Positions 9,810 through 20,127 of a DNA stretch of 49,463 bases are shown here, one piece after another. The DNA is from Sphingomonas sp. AOB5. Its GTDB lineage: Bacteria; Pseudomonadota; Alphaproteobacteria; Sphingomonadales; Sphingomonadaceae. Position numbers and translations under genes: made by a program. The stretch is taken from NCBI RefSeq assembly GCF_029433115.1, contig NZ_JARNTV010000008.1, positions 60,001-109,463 of the forward strand. Reading direction: 5' to 3'. Under the pieces are notes generated by a model. The model made no database searches, was not told the DNA's origin, and worked only from the letters and a program-made list of their open reading frames with translations. The first letter of the stretch is position 1, and each line of letters opens with the position of its first letter.

Positions 9810-11102
9810 ATGCGCCAGGACGATATCGACCTCACCAATCCCGTATTCTTCGCCGATGGCGATCCGCACGCGATCTGGCGGCGATTGCGCGAGGAAGACC
9901 CGGTGCACTGGACCGAGGGGCGGCTCACCAAGAAATTCTGGTCGGTCACCCGCCATGCCGACGCCAAGTTCATGCTGATGAACGACACGCGCATCTTCAG
10001 CGTGCAGCGTGCGGGCGCGAACCTGCCGATGGGGCCTGAGTTCGAGAATCCCGAGGATTCGCTGTTCACCCAGCTGACCCAGAGCGCGCAGCAGCTGGCC
10101 ACCATGGACGGCCAACCGCACAATGCGCTGCGCCGCTATTTCTCGACCCAGTTCACCTCGAACAGCGTCAATTCGCTGGAGGCGCTGGTCCGTTCGGTCA
10201 GCGACGAGATCCTGGCCGATATCCTGCCGCGCGGGACGTGCGACTTCACCACCCAATATGCCGGCCGCCTGCCGACCGCAGTGATCGCCGCGATCCTGGG
10301 CGTACCGCGCGAGATGTGGGACGATTTCTACCTGTGGAACAACATGTTCGCCGCACCCGAGGATCCTGAGTTCTCGATCGGCACGCCGGTCGAGACCAGC
10401 ACCGCGGGCGTCAGCAACATCATGCGCACCGTAGTCGAACTCGCCGAACTGCGCCGCGCCAATCCGCAGGACGATCTGCTGACCGCACTGGTGCAGGCCG
10501 AGATCGACGGCGTGCCGCTGACCCACACCCAGATCGGTTTCAACGGGCTGATGTTCTTCGCCGCCGGGCATGAGACCACCCGCTCGTCGATGAGCGTCGG
10601 CCTGCTCGAGCTGATGAAAGACCCCGAGCAGCTCGAATGGCTGCGCGCGAACCGCAACGATCCGGCGGTGCTGCGCGCAGCTGCGGAGGAGTTCGTCCGC
10701 TATTCCTCGCCGCTCACCCACACGCTGCGCACGGTGACGGAGGATGTCGAGGTCGGCGGGCAGCAGATGAAGGAAGGCGACTGGGCCGTCATCTGGTTCC
10801 ACGCCGCCAATCGCGATCCGCGCGTGTTCGAGAACCCCGAGAAGTTCGATGTCCGCCGCAGCCCCAATCCGCATCTGGGGTTCGCGGTGGGCAAGCATTT
10901 CTGCCTCGGCGCGCATCTGGCGCGGCTCGACATGGCGGTGATGCTCGGCGAAGTGCTGGCGCATATGGACGATATCGAACTGGCCGGGCCGGTCGAATGG
11001 GCCAGCTCGAACCTGTTCTGGGGCATCAAGCACATGCCGATCCGGTTCCGCGCACGAAACGATTTCGGCGCGGCGCAGTCCGCCCGCGCCGCCAACGGCT
11101 AA
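9810..11102 (+). CDS. Cytochrome P450, soluble bacterial (class I type)
   Basis: A heme-thiolate monooxygenase of 430 residues without membrane anchor. The I-helix motif AGHETT is at residues 252-257, the K-helix ExxR at E294-R297, and the heme-binding loop FAVGKHFCLG at 358-367 with Cys365 as iron ligand. Such enzymes take electrons from a [2Fe-2S] ferredoxin and its reductase; an adrenodoxin-type ferredoxin gene lies far downstream at 45647, and no reductase gene is in the window. A good ribosome-binding site (GGAGGGGAC) precedes the ATG. It is followed on the same strand by a TonB-dependent receptor. Substrate unknown; sterol, terpene or alkyl hydroxylation are options. Confidence 0.95.
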   Translation: MRQDDIDLTNPVFFADGDPHAIWRRLREEDPVHWTEGRLTKKFWSVTRHADAKFMLMNDTRIFSVQRAGANLPMGPEFENPEDSLFTQLTQSAQQLATMDGQPHNALRRYFSTQFTSNSVNSLEALVRSVSDEILADILPRGTCDFTTQYAGRLPTAVIAAILGVPREMWDDFYLWNNMFAAPEDPEFSIGTPVETSTAGVSNIMRTVVELAELRRANPQDDLLTALVQAEIDGVPLTHTQIGFNGLMFFAAGHETTRSSMSVGLLELMKDPEQLEWLRANRNDPAVLRAAAEEFVRYSSPLTHTLRTVTEDVEVGGQQMKEGDWAVIWFHAANRDPRVFENPEKFDVRRSPNPHLGFAVGKHFCLGAHLARLDMAVMLGEVLAHMDDIELAGPVEWASSNLFWGIKHMPIRFRARNDFGAAQSARAANG

Positions 11103-11159
11103 ACATCCAAGTAAAGCCGCCCGTAATCGCCGCACCGCGGCATGAGGGAATGGCATGCA

Positions 11160-11183
11160 GCGCCAACCATTACTGATTGGCGC
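11160..11183. other. Inverted repeat between the P450 and TonB-receptor genes
   Basis: GCGCCAA and TTGGCGC separated by ten bases, in the 140-bp gap ahead of the receptor gene. It could be a weak terminator for the P450 gene or an operator; no T-run follows. Confidence 0.3.
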
Positions 11184-11242
11184 CTGTGCTGCCCCACGGA
11201 TAGCTTCCCGGATCTAAAGATAAGAAAATTGGGGAGGATCGT

Positions 11243-13516
11243 ATGATCAAGTCGTTCACGTCGGGCGCGCCCGCGAAACTTGCTCTTTTCCTGCTGGCTT
11301 CGGCATCGCCCATGGCATCGGCCTGGGCGCAGGATGCCAAGCCGCCGGTACAGGAAACCGAGGAAGCCACCGGCATCCAGGATATCGTCGTTACCGCCCA
11401 GCGCCGCGAGGAGCGGCTGCAGGACGTGCCGATCGCGGTCTCCACCATCGAGCCGAGCCAGATCGAGACTGCGGGCGTGCTCAACGCGCTCGATCTGCCG
11501 CGCATCGCACCGGGCGTCACCACCTCGCCCACTGCGGCGAACAGCTTCTTCATCCCCTATATCCGCGGCGTCGGGTCGAACTCGCCGGCGACGGGCAACG
11601 ACAGCTCGATCGCGGTCTATATCGACGGCGTCTACCAGTCGGACAAATCGGCCAACATCCTCGAGTTCAACTCGATCGAGCGGATGGAAGTGCTGAAGGG
11701 TCCGCAGGGCACGTTGTTCGGCCGCAACGCCACCGGCGGCGCGATCAACATCGTCACCCGCCAGCCCCAGTTCGAATTCAGCGGTTCGGCCGAGGCCTCG
11801 TACGGCCGCTTCGATCAGTGGGTGGCCAAGGGCTATGTGACCGGCCCGATCAGCGACAGCATCGCGTTCAACGCCAGCTATATGCACACCGGCGGCGGCG
11901 ATTTCGCGACCAACACCGGCACCCGCTATCCCGGCAAGTTCGGCGGCGGCACCGGCGACAGCGTGGACGCGAAGCTGCTGATCAAGCCCGGCGACAATCT
12001 CGAGATCACGCTGGGCGCGATGTACATGGATCGCACCACCACCAACCTGAACTCGAACCTCAATCCGGTGCGCGGGACGATGCCGGTCGGCACCTTCTTC
12101 GGCGGCACCTTCGATCCCGATATCTACGAATATCAGGGCAGCCCGAACACGTTCGGGGTGGAGGCGTTCCGCGCCACCGGCAAGATCCGCTATTCCTTCC
12201 CCGGCGTCGATCTGGTGTCGATCACCGGCTATGTCGAAACCACCGTCATCTCGCAGCTCGACTATGACGGCACGTCGGCCGATTTTTATTATTTCGACGA
12301 GATTCAGGGCGTCGAGGACTTCTCGCAGGAAGTGCAATTGCTCTCGACCGGCAGCGGACCGGTGCAATGGGTGCTGGGTGCCTATTATTTCGACGGCACG
12401 GCACAGATCGAGCCGCTGAACATCATCCAGAACGCCCCCTATACCCACAGCTTCAGCCAGATCGCGGCGACGCCGGGCGCCACCGCGACGCATGTGAATG
12501 CGGAAGGCCGCACCCGCGCCATCGCCGGCTATGGCCAGCTCACTTGGGCGGTGACCCCCACCACCAAGATCACCGCCGGCCTGCGCTACACCAGCGAGAC
12601 CCGCGGCTACGACTTCAACGTGCAGGGCATCGGCCAGATCGCGCCGCTCTTCTATTCGGCCACGCTGGTACCGCTGGTAAGCGACTCCGGCCTCGAAGCG
12701 ACCTTCGACAAGCTGACCTGGCGCCTCGCGGTCGATCAGGAGCTGGCGCCCGACGTGATGGGCTATGTCTCGTACAATCGCGGCTTCAAGTCGGGCACGT
12801 TCAACATGAACGACTTCACCCCCGGCCAGGTGCCGGTGCGGCCCGAACAGCTCGATGCCTATGAAGTCGGCGTAAAGAGCCAGTTCGCGAACCGTACGGT
12901 GCAGCTCAACCTCGCCGCCTTCTATTACGATTATAAGGACATCCAGCTCGACATCATCGTCGCGGGCGGCGGTGGCGGCGGCACGACGTCGCTGCAGAAC
13001 GCCGCCAGCGAGACCATCTACGGCCTCGACCTCGACATGATCGTCCAGCCGACCCGCGACCTGCGCTTCCGCGCCAGCGGCACGCTGATGCATGCCGAGT
13101 ACGACTCCTTCCCCAATGCGGTGGCGTTCGTGCCCGATCCGGTGACCGGCAACGGCAATCAGACCGTGCTCAACGCCAGCGGCACCGAGGGCCTGTTCGC
13201 GCCGAGCTGGTCGTTCAACCTGGGCGTCGACTACACCGCGCGCCTGCCCGGTGACGGCAAGCTGATCTTCTCGGCCAGCTATTTCCGCACCGACGGGTTC
13301 AAGGTCGGTGTCGGGCCGCAGGATCGCGTGTTCGAATATGATTCGCTCGGCGCATCGCTGACCTATGAGCCGGGCGGCATGCCGGTTTACGTCCGCGTCT
13401 TCGGCGCAAACCTTACCGATCAGCGCGTAATCGGCGTGAATATGTCGGCGCTGAAGCAGTCGCGGCAGGAAATTGTTCCGCTAACCTATGGCGTTGCGGT
13501 CGGTTTTCGGTTTTAA
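11243..13516 (+). CDS. TonB-dependent outer-membrane receptor
   Basis: A 757-residue receptor that should import a scarce or bulky ligand across the outer membrane with energy from TonB. A signal peptide (ending MASAWAQ) is followed by the plug start DIVVTAQRREERLQDVPIAV, then RGVGSN, the IDGVYQS loop and LKGPQGTLFGRNATGGAINIVT, all standard plug landmarks. The rest is a 22-strand-type barrel ending in the C-terminal aromatic GFRF, as needed for outer-membrane insertion. A strong GGGGAGGA site precedes the ATG. It belongs to the large sphingomonad group linked to uptake of aromatic and terpenoid compounds rather than proven siderophore receptors; the ligand is unknown. Confidence 0.95.
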   Translation: MIKSFTSGAPAKLALFLLASASPMASAWAQDAKPPVQETEEATGIQDIVVTAQRREERLQDVPIAVSTIEPSQIETAGVLNALDLPRIAPGVTTSPTAANSFFIPYIRGVGSNSPATGNDSSIAVYIDGVYQSDKSANILEFNSIERMEVLKGPQGTLFGRNATGGAINIVTRQPQFEFSGSAEASYGRFDQWVAKGYVTGPISDSIAFNASYMHTGGGDFATNTGTRYPGKFGGGTGDSVDAKLLIKPGDNLEITLGAMYMDRTTTNLNSNLNPVRGTMPVGTFFGGTFDPDIYEYQGSPNTFGVEAFRATGKIRYSFPGVDLVSITGYVETTVISQLDYDGTSADFYYFDEIQGVEDFSQEVQLLSTGSGPVQWVLGAYYFDGTAQIEPLNIIQNAPYTHSFSQIAATPGATATHVNAEGRTRAIAGYGQLTWAVTPTTKITAGLRYTSETRGYDFNVQGIGQIAPLFYSATLVPLVSDSGLEATFDKLTWRLAVDQELAPDVMGYVSYNRGFKSGTFNMNDFTPGQVPVRPEQLDAYEVGVKSQFANRTVQLNLAAFYYDYKDIQLDIIVAGGGGGGTTSLQNAASETIYGLDLDMIVQPTRDLRFRASGTLMHAEYDSFPNAVAFVPDPVTGNGNQTVLNASGTEGLFAPSWSFNLGVDYTARLPGDGKLIFSASYFRTDGFKVGVGPQDRVFEYDSLGASLTYEPGGMPVYVRVFGANLTDQRVIGVNMSALKQSRQEIVPLTYGVAVGFRF

Positions 13517-13538
13517 TAGCCGACAATAAAGGGGGAAC

Positions 13539-13568
13539 AGGGCGGTACCGGAAGGTGCCGCCCTTTTC
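13539..13568 (+). terminator. Intrinsic terminator of the TonB-receptor gene
   Basis: An 11-bp stem with one wobble (AGGGCGGTACC / GGTGCCGCCCT) around a GGAA-type loop is followed by TTTTCTTT on the plus strand, 22 bp after the receptor stop codon. This is a canonical rho-independent terminator. Confidence 0.8.
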
Positions 13569-13617
13569 TTTGCGCCGGTCCCAACCGCCGTCTGATCGAT
13601 TTTCCAGTTTTCGCTGA

Positions 13618-15924
<2,307 letters not shown>

Positions 15925-15958
15925 GCGGGGCGGCCAGGCGCCGCACATAAAAGAAAAC

Positions 15959-15990
15959 GCAGCCGTGGCGGAAAAACCCGCTGCGGCTGC
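15959..15990 (-). terminator. Hairpin with T-rich tail on the minus strand
   Basis: A 13-bp stem with two wobble pairs (GCAGCCGTGGCGG / CCGCTGCGGCTGC) lies between katG and the 95-residue gene. Read on the minus strand it is followed by GTTTTCTTTT, so it should stop leftward transcription that runs past the receptor gene at 16360. On the plus strand, where katG is read, there is no T-tract. Confidence 0.45.
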
Positions 15991-16017
15991 CCGCGGCGCA
16001 GGAGGGGAGAGGAACCC

Positions 16018-16305
16018 ATGCATCGCGCCGATGTGAATCTGCTCGATTGCAACCGCACCTATTGGGTGCCGATCGTCATCGCGCCCTGCGAGGACTGGAA
16101 GGCCGCGCCCGGCTGCTATCCCGGCGCCCGCTTCGTGGTCGATCGCAACACGCTGGGCGCCAGCCGCGACGAGTTCGCGACCTTCGCCAGCAAGTTCGCC
16201 TGCCTCAGCTGGATCATGCGCCACCGCAGCCAGCTCAACCGCACTTTGCCCGGCGCGACGATCAGCGCGGTCCGGCTGGACCGGTGGCTGCTCGGGCTGG
16301 ATTAG
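16018..16305 (+). CDS. Small hypothetical protein with four cysteines
   Basis: A 95-residue soluble protein with no signal peptide or membrane segment. Cysteines are at positions 11, 24, 33 and 62, and the middle is aromatic and basic (SWIMRHR). A strong GGAGGGGAGAGGA ribosome-binding site precedes the ATG, which supports expression. It follows katG by 93 bp on the same strand and converges with the second TonB-dependent receptor gene. I do not recognise the family. A link with peroxide or redox state is suggested only by the cysteines and the position after katG. Confidence 0.65.
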   Translation: MHRADVNLLDCNRTYWVPIVIAPCEDWKAAPGCYPGARFVVDRNTLGASRDEFATFASKFACLSWIMRHRSQLNRTLPGATISAVRLDRWLLGLD

Positions 16306-16337
16306 AAAAGGGGCGCGGCCTTTCGGTCGCGCCCCTC
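16303..16337 (-). terminator. Intrinsic terminator of the second TonB-receptor gene
   Basis: Read on the minus strand, an 11-bp GC-rich stem (GGGGCGCGACC / GGCCGCGCCCC, one wobble) closes on a GAAA loop and is followed by TTTTCTAAT. It lies 25 bp beyond the receptor's stop codon and also overlaps the last bases of the convergent small gene. Confidence 0.75.
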
Positions 16338-16359
16338 TCGTGGAAGCTGTCCGGGGGGA

Positions 16360-18741
16360 TCAGTTCCCGAACTTGAAGCCCAAAGTCACGCCGTAGGAAA
16401 TCGGCCGTGCGGTGACTTCCTGGAACGCCGCTGCCTGCGGCGAGATGTAGATGGCGTGCTTGCTGTCGGTCAGGTTGTCGCCCCAGATCCGCAGGAAATA
16501 GCGGTCGTTCGGGCCATGCCAGGTCGCCGAGGCGCTGAGCGTCGAATAGCCGTTCACATGGCTGAAATAGCCGCCCGGCGTGATGTCGAAGCCGCTGTTG
16601 TAGTAGAGCGAACCGCTCAGCACGAGGCGGCTGTCGCCTGCCGGGATGGTATAGTCCGCACCGATATTCGCGGTGAAGTCCGGCGAGAAGATCAGCGGCA
16701 GGCCGCTGGCGTCGAGCGCGTAGGAGCAGGCCCCTGCGAACTTCGGTGCAGCCACGATCGCCTCGGCCTGGGCCTGGGTGATCGCCGGCGGCGGCGCGGT
16801 GCAGGCCGCGGCGCTGGTCTTGGGCAGGAAGATCTGGGCGCGGCCGTAATTCTTGTACTCGGAGTCGAGCACGTTGATCGCGGTGCGCACCTGGAACACC
16901 GGCGAAGGCTGCCAGGTGAGTTCCGCATCGATGCCCATGATCCGCGCCGCCGCCGCATTCTCGACCGTCGTCACGCCCGCGCCGGTGATCAGGCCGACCT
17001 GGATGTTCGAATAGTCGTAATAGAATGCCGCCGCGTTGAAGCGGATCGTGCGGTCCGCGAACTCGGACTTGAAGCCGATTTCATAGGCGTCGAGTACTTC
17101 CGGGTTCACCGGATTGACCGTCGCGCCGAGCGAGGTCGCGGTGTAGCTGCCGGACTTGAAGCCGCGATTGTACGACGCATAGAGCATCACATCGTCGGTA
17201 ACCTTGTAATCGAGCGCGGCACGCCAGGTGACCCGCTGGAAGGTCTTGCTGCGATCGGTGATCGACGCAGCGGCGACGTTGCGGCCGAACACCAGCGGCT
17301 CGGCGCCCAGCACCCCGTTATAGATCGGGATATTGGTGTTGCCGGTCGAGCTGACGGCGGTCGGGTTGTAGCGATAGCCTTCGATCGAGCGTTCTTCGCT
17401 GGTGTAGCGCAGGCCGGCGGTGAAGCGCAGCTTGTCGGTCAGCTGGTAGTTCGCTTCGGCAAAGCCCGCAAACGCCTGGGTCTTCAGTTCGACATGGAAG
17501 GCGGTGACGCTGGCGCCCGCGACCAGAAGATCGGCCGGACGGAAAGGCGACGGCACGTTCGCGACCGAGATCAGGTCGCTAAAGCCTTCGTTGGTCGACG
17601 AGAAATAGCCGCCGACGATCCAGGTCAGCGCCCCGCTGCCGGTCGACTGCAGCTGGAGTTCCTGCGAGAACATCTTGCTGGGCGTGCCCGAGCCCGAATA
17701 GGAAGCCGCCGATTCCGAAGCCGGCGAGTTCGACACATTCTCCGAATAGACGTCGATATAACCGGTCAGCGACACCAGCTTCACCGGACCCAGATCGTAC
17801 TGAAGGTCGGCCGACAGGCGATAGCCATGGGTGTTCACATAGGTCTCGTGGTTCGAGCGCATCGTGAACTTGTCGTAATTGGTGACGAACAGGCCGCCCG
17901 CGCCGGTCGGGCTAGTGCCCGGCGGAATGGTGCCTTCCACCACGTGCGCCGCCAAGAAGGTCGGGTCGTTATTCTCGAAATAGGAGCCGGAGAATTTCGC
18001 GGTGAATTCCGGCGTCGGCGTCCAGACCAGCTTCGCCATGCCCATCACGTTGCTCGACGGATTGGCGTCCTGGCGCAGGAAGGCGTTGTAGATATAGCCG
18101 TCGCTCTTGCGCGCGGTGGCCGAGACGCTGATGCCCAGCGTGTCGGTGATCGGACCGGCGGCATACACCTTGCCGCGAATGTCGTTGAACCGGCCATAGC
18201 CGATCTCGGCCGAGAATTCCGGCGCCGGGCCGGGATCGCGGGTGATGATCGAGATCGCGCCGCCGGTGGCGTTGCGGCCGAACAGCGTGCCCTGCGGACC
18301 CTTCAGCACTTCCAGCCGCTCGACATTGGGAAGGTCGAACACGTTGCCGATCTTGCCGGCCTGATAGATGCCGTCGATATAGATCGCGACCGGGCTTTCG
18401 AACCCGGGGTTCGACTGGTTCGAACCGACGCCGCGCAGGAACGGCAGCGCCGCCGAACCGGTCTGATAGACCTGAAGACCCGGCGAGATGCGCTCGAGCT
18501 GCAGCGTGTTGACCGTGCCCGAGGATTCGAGCGTTTCGGCCGTCACCGCGGTGATCGCGATCGGCACGTCCTGCAGGTTCTGCGCGCGGCGGTTCGCGGT
18601 GACGACGATCTCAGTCAGGCCGCTCGCCTCTTCGGTCTCCTGCGGCGCGGCCGGCGCGTTCTGCGCGAATGCCGGCGTTGCCAGCGCAATCGCCAGCGTG
18701 CTCGCGGCTGCCAGCGTGGCAATCTTGCGAATATGGTTCAT
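16360..18741 (-). CDS. TonB-dependent outer-membrane receptor
   Basis: A 793-residue receptor. Signal peptide (LAIALATPAFAQ), plug start EIVVTANRRAQNLQDVPIAI, RGVGSNQSNPGF, IDGIYQAG and LKGPQGTLFGRNATGGAISI, then a long barrel ending in GFKFGN. The start at 18741 is chosen because GGAGAGG lies at the right distance; the frame is open 24 bases further up. It is the last gene of the long leftward series that includes an MFS carrier and oxidoreductases, so import of the substrate of those enzymes is a fair inference. It resembles the receptor at 11243 but is clearly a different paralogue, with inserts in the barrel. Confidence 0.95.
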   Translation of the reverse strand: MNHIRKIATLAAASTLAIALATPAFAQNAPAAPQETEEASGLTEIVVTANRRAQNLQDVPIAITAVTAETLESSGTVNTLQLERISPGLQVYQTGSAALPFLRGVGSNQSNPGFESPVAIYIDGIYQAGKIGNVFDLPNVERLEVLKGPQGTLFGRNATGGAISIITRDPGPAPEFSAEIGYGRFNDIRGKVYAAGPITDTLGISVSATARKSDGYIYNAFLRQDANPSSNVMGMAKLVWTPTPEFTAKFSGSYFENNDPTFLAAHVVEGTIPPGTSPTGAGGLFVTNYDKFTMRSNHETYVNTHGYRLSADLQYDLGPVKLVSLTGYIDVYSENVSNSPASESAASYSGSGTPSKMFSQELQLQSTGSGALTWIVGGYFSSTNEGFSDLISVANVPSPFRPADLLVAGASVTAFHVELKTQAFAGFAEANYQLTDKLRFTAGLRYTSEERSIEGYRYNPTAVSSTGNTNIPIYNGVLGAEPLVFGRNVAAASITDRSKTFQRVTWRAALDYKVTDDVMLYASYNRGFKSGSYTATSLGATVNPVNPEVLDAYEIGFKSEFADRTIRFNAAAFYYDYSNIQVGLITGAGVTTVENAAAARIMGIDAELTWQPSPVFQVRTAINVLDSEYKNYGRAQIFLPKTSAAACTAPPPAITQAQAEAIVAAPKFAGACSYALDASGLPLIFSPDFTANIGADYTIPAGDSRLVLSGSLYYNSGFDITPGGYFSHVNGYSTLSASATWHGPNDRYFLRIWGDNLTDSKHAIYISPQAAAFQEVTARPISYGVTLGFKFGN

Positions 18742-18768
18742 CAGACCCTCTCCTCCCCGTATCATGGC

Positions 18769-18794
18769 GGGTTCGCGCGCAATTTGCGCGACCC
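18769..18794. promoter_or_regulatory. Extended palindrome in the leader of the TonB-receptor gene
   Basis: CGCGCAA-t-TTGCGCG, with outer GGGT/ACCC arms, lies 28 bp ahead of the receptor start in a 144-bp gap. It could be an operator or a leader hairpin. The same palindrome was not seen elsewhere in the window. Confidence 0.35.
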
Positions 18795-18885
18795 GATTTC
18801 TGGTTTCTCAGTCTGAATGATGGAGAGCGTCCCGGATCATCACAAACGACTTTATCCGGTTCTGGGATGACCTTGTATCATGCGA

Positions 18886-20127
18886 TCATGCTGCACGCGA
18901 CGCGCGCCAGAACAATGCGGCGCACACCAGATTCATGATCGTGCCCGCCGCCAGCGCATATTGCAGGCTCGCCTGCCCCGCCCAGGGCTGGAACCGGTCG
19001 CTCAGCGCGCCCAGCACCGGCGCGGCGATGCCCGAGCCGACGATCGCCAGCGCCAGCAACAGGATTGCCGCGGCCATCGCCCGCGTCTCCGGCGGCACGT
19101 GCGACTGGGCGACGGTCCAGTAGAGCGGGATCGAGAAGGACTGCAGCCCATAGGCAAGGCACATCAACGCGACGCACAGTTCCAGCCGCGGTGCGAACAC
19201 CGCAGCCAGCATCACAGGTCCGGAGAGCAGCATCAACAACGCGGCGATGCGCAGCGGCCGGGCGATGCCGTCCGCCGCCATTCGCCCGATCGCGCGCCCG
19301 CTGACGATTGCCGCCACCCCGCCGAACAGCGCGATGCCGATCCCCAGCGCCGCGCCCGCATGGCCGGTCCCCGCATAGAATTTGCGGATGATCAGCGACG
19401 GCCCCCAGTTGATAATCGCGTGGAAGCAGAAATTGGACACGCCCACCGCCAGCACCGCCCGGCGGAACAGGAGGTTGCGCCACAGGATGCCAAGGGTGGG
19501 CAGCAAAGGCTGGGGCGGCCTGACCTCGGCCTGTGCATCGAACGCCCCGCGAACCGGCTCGCGGACCGAGGCGATCAGCAACAGCGCGAGCAATATCCCC
19601 GGCGCGCCCGCCAGCACCAGCGTCCAGCGCCAGCCGAAATGGTCCGCGCCGAACCCGCCCAGACCGAAACTCATCAACAGGCCGATGGTCGCCGCCGAAG
19701 CGAATATCCCCATCGCCATCGGCCGGTGTCCCAGCGGGAAATAGTCTGCGACGATGGAGGAGGATGCCGGGCTGCCCCCCGCCTCCACCGCCGAGACACC
19801 GATCCGGGTCAACGCCAACTGCCACGCATTGCCCGCAGCGCCGCCCAACGCAGTCAGCAGGCTCCACATGCCGAGGCAGACCGCGAGGAAGCGCACGCGG
19901 TGCACCCGGTCCGCCACGAACGCCATCGGGATGCCTACGATGGCATAGAAGAAGGCGATGGCCGGACCGATCAGCAGCCCAACCTGCCAGTCGCTCAACT
20001 GCAGTTCCTGCTTCACCGGCTGGGCGAGGATCGACAGGATATGCCGGTCCGCGACGTTGCAGACATAGGCGAGGAACAGCACCACCAGCACATACCAGGC
20101 CGCGCGGGAGGGCCGCTCTTCGGTCAC
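18886..20127 (-). CDS. MFS transporter, 12-helix type
   Basis: A 413-residue inner-membrane carrier of the major facilitator superfamily. About twelve hydrophobic helices can be drawn. The loop-2/3 signature is ADRVHRVRFLAVCL after helix 2, and the N terminus WYVLVVLFLAYVCNVADRHILS is typical of carriers found in sphingomonad catabolic clusters. The GTG start overlaps the stop of the upstream molybdopterin oxidoreductase gene as GTGA, so they are translationally coupled. It likely imports the same small organic substrate handled by the cluster, or exports an intermediate; direction cannot be read from sequence. Confidence 0.88.
   Translation of the reverse strand: MTEERPSRAAWYVLVVLFLAYVCNVADRHILSILAQPVKQELQLSDWQVGLLIGPAIAFFYAIVGIPMAFVADRVHRVRFLAVCLGMWSLLTALGGAAGNAWQLALTRIGVSAVEAGGSPASSSIVADYFPLGHRPMAMGIFASAATIGLLMSFGLGGFGADHFGWRWTLVLAGAPGILLALLLIASVREPVRGAFDAQAEVRPPQPLLPTLGILWRNLLFRRAVLAVGVSNFCFHAIINWGPSLIIRKFYAGTGHAGAALGIGIALFGGVAAIVSGRAIGRMAADGIARPLRIAALLMLLSGPVMLAAVFAPRLELCVALMCLAYGLQSFSIPLYWTVAQSHVPPETRAMAAAILLLALAIVGSGIAAPVLGALSDRFQPWAGQASLQYALAAGTIMNLVCAALFWRASRAA

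Noticed and set aside
9665..10123. Extended N terminus (153 codons) for the enoyl-CoA hydratase at 8894
   Set aside because: It is antisense to the P450 gene and its composition is that of a shadow frame.
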